In this document: positions 61,001 through 64,000 of the stretch, piece after piece
Layout of the letters: each line of letters begins with the position of its first letter
How positions within the stretch are numbered: position 1 is the first letter of the stretch
DNA from: Ciborinia camelliae
Lineage: Eukaryota > Ascomycota > Leotiomycetes > Helotiales > Sclerotiniaceae
DNA length: 64,000 nt
Reading direction: 5' to 3'
NCBI GenBank assembly: GCA_025890175.1
Contig: JANPYM010000005.1
Span: 965,085-1,029,084, forward strand
The notes under the pieces: model-generated
What the model was told of the DNA's origin: nothing
Seen by the model: only the letters and a program-made list of their open reading frames with translations
Databases searched by the model: none
Position numbers and translations under genes: made by a program

Positions 61001-61203
61001 CGAGACAATTTGCGCCCTTGGATGAGGCGAGGTATGAGAGTGCGCGGTGGTGGAGAAATCTTAATAGATGGATGAGCGTGGTGGGACTGCTGATTATTGC
61101 TGTTATTGTGAGTTTGATTTAAATATTCGTTTATCCTATATAACTTTACTAACATCTACCCCAGATCATCCTCGCTGTCGAAGGTACTCGAAAGGGATGG
61201 TAA
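58019..61203 (+). CDS. Serine-rich membrane protein, 1013 aa
   Basis: Exons 58019-58056, 58143-61107 and 61165-61203 encode 1013 aa, starting MSNSPSRRPLHTR and ending EGTRKGW. The N-terminal 850 residues are Ser/Thr-rich and disordered, with an acidic Asp run near residue 40 and an imperfect internal repeat (residues about 275-470) built on N-Y-x-V plus Ser-rich filler and RP. The C-terminus has two helices: VVMFITGFLLPFAWMIAAFLPL and MSVVGLLIIAVIIILAVEG, both ends probably cytosolic. The short last exon was added because it completes the second helix in phase. Conserved fungal proteins with this layout are annotated only as serine-rich; a role in cell polarity or wall signalling is possible but not shown. 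The Ser/Thr density suggests heavy phosphorylation. Confidence 0.82.
58267..58305 (+). repeat. GAT trinucleotide run in coding sequence
   Basis: About ten GAT/GAC triplets encode the poly-Asp run of the serine-rich protein. Confidence 0.9.
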
Positions 61204-61570
61204 TATCCACAATAATCCTCATCTTCACCTCCTTACTCCTCCCTACCTACCTCCTCTCCACACATACACCTCAACACTCCCCCCTTCACGAACCTCCAGC
61301 GACATGACACATGGATTTAACGATACCCACAAAACTTTTGTATATTAGAGCACCTCTAATGATGATTCTACGATTGATTATATTATTTACGACCTTTTGG
61401 CGGCAGACTCGATGGGGAGTTGGGGACGGGAGAATTCTTCCCCTCGGGGATTACGTTTTTTTTTTCTTTTCTTTTTTGGTAGCACGGTTGATATTAATTA
61501 GCATTATACCCTTTCTTATGGAAAGAAAAAGCTGGCATGTTTGGCATAATTTTTATTGATGATGAAAAGC

Positions 61571-61591
61571 ATGGGATGGGATGGGATGGGA
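61571..61591. repeat. GGGAT microsatellite
   Basis: About four GGGAT pentamers. Confidence 0.8.
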
Positions 61592-61629
61592 CTCGAGAGG
61601 TCTTGGGAATCCGAGGCGAGGTTATGCTT

Positions 61630-61675
61630 GTATGTATGTATTTATGTATCGATGTATCTATGTATCTATGTATGT
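61630..61675. repeat. TATG microsatellite
   Basis: About ten TATG-type units with scattered changes. Confidence 0.8.
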
Positions 61676-61985
61676 TGGGTTGATAGAACGCAATTTAACA
61701 GCTCGGGAGAGCTTATTACCTTCTTAACTTCTTAATTGTTTATGGAAATACATATCTACTTTTGAAAGGGGTATAATGCGGAGTGACGAGCATTCTTGGG
61801 TTTGGATGTTGGTTTTGGGTTGTGCATGTTTGAGGTACTGTATGTAAGGTACCTAGTTTTAGGTCCGGGCTCACGGCGGATGGACGAGTTTCATGAAGTT
61901 TCATAAATATCATGAATATCATACTTTGATTTCTAAGTAAACGTTGAACAAGGACTCGGAAATGAATTTGGAAGACGGGTTTGAC

Positions 61986-62006
61986 GTCTGTCTGTCTGTC
62001 TGTCTA
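61986..62006. repeat. GTCT microsatellite
   Basis: About five GTCT tetramers. Confidence 0.8.
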
Positions 62007-62299
62007 GGAGGTGGATGGTTTCAGATGGGGGCAGATACTTGGGAACATTGGAGAGGCTCACTGGGAGTTATTTTTATCTGTCTAAGCTCTAAGCCTATCG
62101 AGAATAAACGCATCCCGATGATATATATTTTGATACTACTGAATGTTTAAGTAAACATCGGTTTATATATAAGATATCTAGATAGGTAGTTATCGCTACA
62201 CCTCGGTAGTAGGTATACACAGTTGATATACATTTCCCGAATATTGCACAATTGCTACTTTCCCCTTCCGTGGACATAATAGCGTCCCGTCATCAAATA

Positions 62300-63780
62300 T
62301 TTGGATCAATGGAATACAGTCCGGACTCACCCACTCACCTGGCAGGCAGTCATGCCGAGTATGCTAACCGCCATCATCCTGTCGTGCAATTTCTCCGTCG
62401 TTGTAGCACGCATGTTCTGCGCTTTTTCCCATCGCTGTTGCTTTATTCGCCTGCGCATCATAGAACTGAATGGAAACAACTTGTGGCGGCCAAAAATAGG
62501 CGAACTGGCACTCCCAAGAATTGCAGTCGGGAAATAGTAGGGTTTCGGTATCTCCGGCAGCATAGATGTGGGAAAGAAAGGATGGAGGTCTATTGAGATG
62601 ACGGATCGCCTCCCGGGACTCAATGGCCCGGATAGAAAGAGGGTGTTGTCGATAGCCTAGAGCCAGTCATCGTCCATCTGGACAGAGGGCCATGTAACAG
62701 GGAGGGTTTGCAAACCCTCCAGTAGCTGCAGTTTCAGTTATTTGAATCCGCTCTTCAAATCGGGAACTTGGATTGAGCAGGGGAAAAGTGCCCATAAGCA
62801 AGAGCTCATTATTCTGGCAGAATAATATGGTCTATGAGTGTGGTCGACTCAAAGGAATCGACGATACTACAATACAGTCACCGCTGCTTAGGTGCCACAC
62901 CTTAGTAGTTGAGAGGCCACACGTAACAAGCAATGTGCCGAGAAAGTTAAATCTCACTTCCCGTAATTTCTCCCCGTGATCAATCTGCTGTGCCTCTTGA
63001 TAAGAAGCCGATGAATATAGAAATATAATAATACTCTTGTTACCCAAGGATGAGGAAGCAACAGCAATCCAGTCCCCTTGCGCTACTAGTGCCGTAGCTT
63101 CAAGTCAACGCCATACGAGAGACATGCCAAGGAACCATCCCAGTCACGAGAAAATCTGGTAACGGTCAGATGGCTATTGTTGCGAAGCACAAATTGCTTG
63201 TATGGCACCGAGTTAGCGGGGGAAAGGGTGGAATCATGTTGTAAATACTGTTGGGTGTATATGAATTAGTTGGCTACCATACTTGTGAACCAACTTCCCG
63301 AAGTCAATTGCCAAATCGTCAATGAGTTCCAGTTCACTCCGAAGGTGTTTAGAATGTGGCTCAAGCACATCGTCTTTCCTTCTTTTGGGGACGAAAAATG
63401 AAAGGTAGGTAGATGTCTGTAGTAACACATGCAATTGCCATGATTGTGCAATGACATGGATCCAGGTTAATACCTCTGGGCCGCGAAGAAACTTCACAAG
63501 TGCAGTCTGAGAGGTCTGGTCACTATTTGCAAGATGATATCCCCATGAGACTGCCGCGTAATTATATAACACCAGAACTCGGCCGTTCGTAAAGCTGGCT
63601 CGGATGGCCATGTAGGTGAGACAACTAAGACAACGAAAGGATAACTTATGGTTTGCTGCGTTCTGATCAACAAAGAATCCACCTCTGGTGCGAGTAGGAT
63701 ATTCTCGTGCAGTCTTATGAATCATGGCCATAGTTTCGCCGTTGTCAATGATTACGAACCCACCACAAAGATCTCAACTC
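62300..63780 (-). pseudogene. NACHT/NB-ARC-type NLR with WD40 repeats, decayed fragment
   Basis: Reading the minus strand leftward from about 63780, pieces of one large fungal STAND/NLR protein appear in order but in different frames. First comes the region after the nucleotide-binding domain: CGGFVIIDNG, MIHKTAREY, GGFFVDQNAANHKLSFRCL, YNYAAVSWGYHL, VLTWIHVIAQSWQL (63770-63240). Next is FSRDWDGSLACLSY in one frame (about 63160-63100), then WIAVASSSLGNKSIIIF and YQEAQQIDHGEKLREV with LLVTCGLSTTKVWHLSSGDCI (to 62840), the first WD40 blades. Last is CYMALCPDGR before a stop, then LALGYRQHPL (about 62690-62640). At least two frame changes and several stops break it. The NTPase domain itself is not seen; it would lie further right, off the window. 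A TGA near 63776 precedes the first piece, so even the right side looks decayed. Confidence 0.72.
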
Positions 63781-64000
63781 GCCTTCTGGATGTTCAAAAC
63801 ACGACTGGCGCCAGTTTCAAGTCATTTTGATAGTTCTGAAGCAGTGAGGAGGTGTGAAGAGCATGTGACCCAGCGCTAATGTATTGCTACCGAGTGCCTT
63901 TTCGGAAGGAGCAACAGTTGGAGTAGCAGCAGGCTTTCTCCCAATTCACCATTGGCTGAATCATACGATTTATCATTCGCAATTCAATACCAACAGATAT
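63781..64000. other. Right edge
   Basis: If the NLR relic continues it would do so here on the minus strand, but I could not recognise further blocks. Confidence 0.3.

Larger units (their letters stand above)
61204..62299. other. Intergenic region rich in short tandem repeats
   Basis: 3' flank of the serine-rich gene. It carries GGGAT (about 61571-61591), TATG (61630-61675) and GTCT (61986-62006) arrays. No gene seen. Confidence 0.55.

Noticed and set aside
3202..61203. A functional cluster linking the secretory and lipid genes (ALE1, SUR1, VRG4, VPS45, RCE1)
   Set aside because: The genes are housekeeping, on both strands, with separate promoters; nothing in the sequence shows co-regulation.
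1..64000. Intact transposons, CRISPR arrays or rRNA
   Set aside because: No transposase, reverse transcriptase, long terminal repeats, spaced identical repeats or rRNA-like sequence were seen on reading both strands.

Overview
The window is nuclear DNA from a filamentous ascomycete. Most genes are split by short GT-AG introns of about 47-160 nt with CTAAC/CTGAC-like branch sites. Neighbouring genes lie on either strand with no operons. The protein set is that of Pezizomycotina: a fungal P450nor, an ERMES subunit, Vps45, Ale1, Sur1/Csg1, Vrg4, Rce1 and decayed NLR-type genes. A Leotiomycete such as Botrytis or Sclerotinia is my best guess, from protein character and base composition only; it is an inference. 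For every multi-exon gene called here as intact I rebuilt the exon chain by hand, and the lengths sum to a whole number of codons with consistent splice phases.

Layout. 1-5.1 kb: the end of an unknown gene, a decayed short-chain dehydrogenase (SDR) and a complete eight-exon nitric-oxide reductase cytochrome P450. 5.7-12.3 kb: two large minus-strand genes of unknown function, one a 917-aa membrane protein and one a 527-aa disordered protein. 12.3-15.9 kb: gene-poor. 15.9-28.6 kb: an accessory-looking stretch with a DHA1-type MFS transporter, a SesB-like esterase/NLR pseudogene, an intact fructosamine-kinase-like gene with an apparent GC-AG intron, a DUF7580 pseudokinase relic without a start codon, a zinc-finger/NLR-type relic, a paraoxonase-like lactonase and a 2EXR protein with a 46-bp minisatellite upstream. 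30.8-61.2 kb: mostly conserved genes, namely a Ycr023c/ZIFL-like MFS transporter, a secreted acid sphingomyelinase, an FAD oxidoreductase, VPS45, ALE1, the SUR1 subunit of MIPC synthase, MMM1, the GDP-mannose transporter VRG4, PLP1, RCE1 and a 1013-aa serine-rich membrane protein. 62.3-63.8 kb: a broken WD40-type NLR relic.

How the genes relate. Several housekeeping genes serve membranes and the secretory pathway: Ale1 makes phospholipids, Sur1 mannosylates inositol-phosphoceramide, Vrg4 supplies Golgi GDP-mannose, Vps45 drives endosomal fusion, Rce1 trims prenylated proteins and Mmm1 tethers ER to mitochondria. Their proximity is probably chance. The most distinctive signal is the set of four separate, differently broken NLR/incompatibility-type genes in the accessory stretch and at the right edge. 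Several of their lesions are G:C to A:T changes, as repeat-induced point mutation (RIP) would produce. I found no tRNA, rRNA, CRISPR array or intact transposon.
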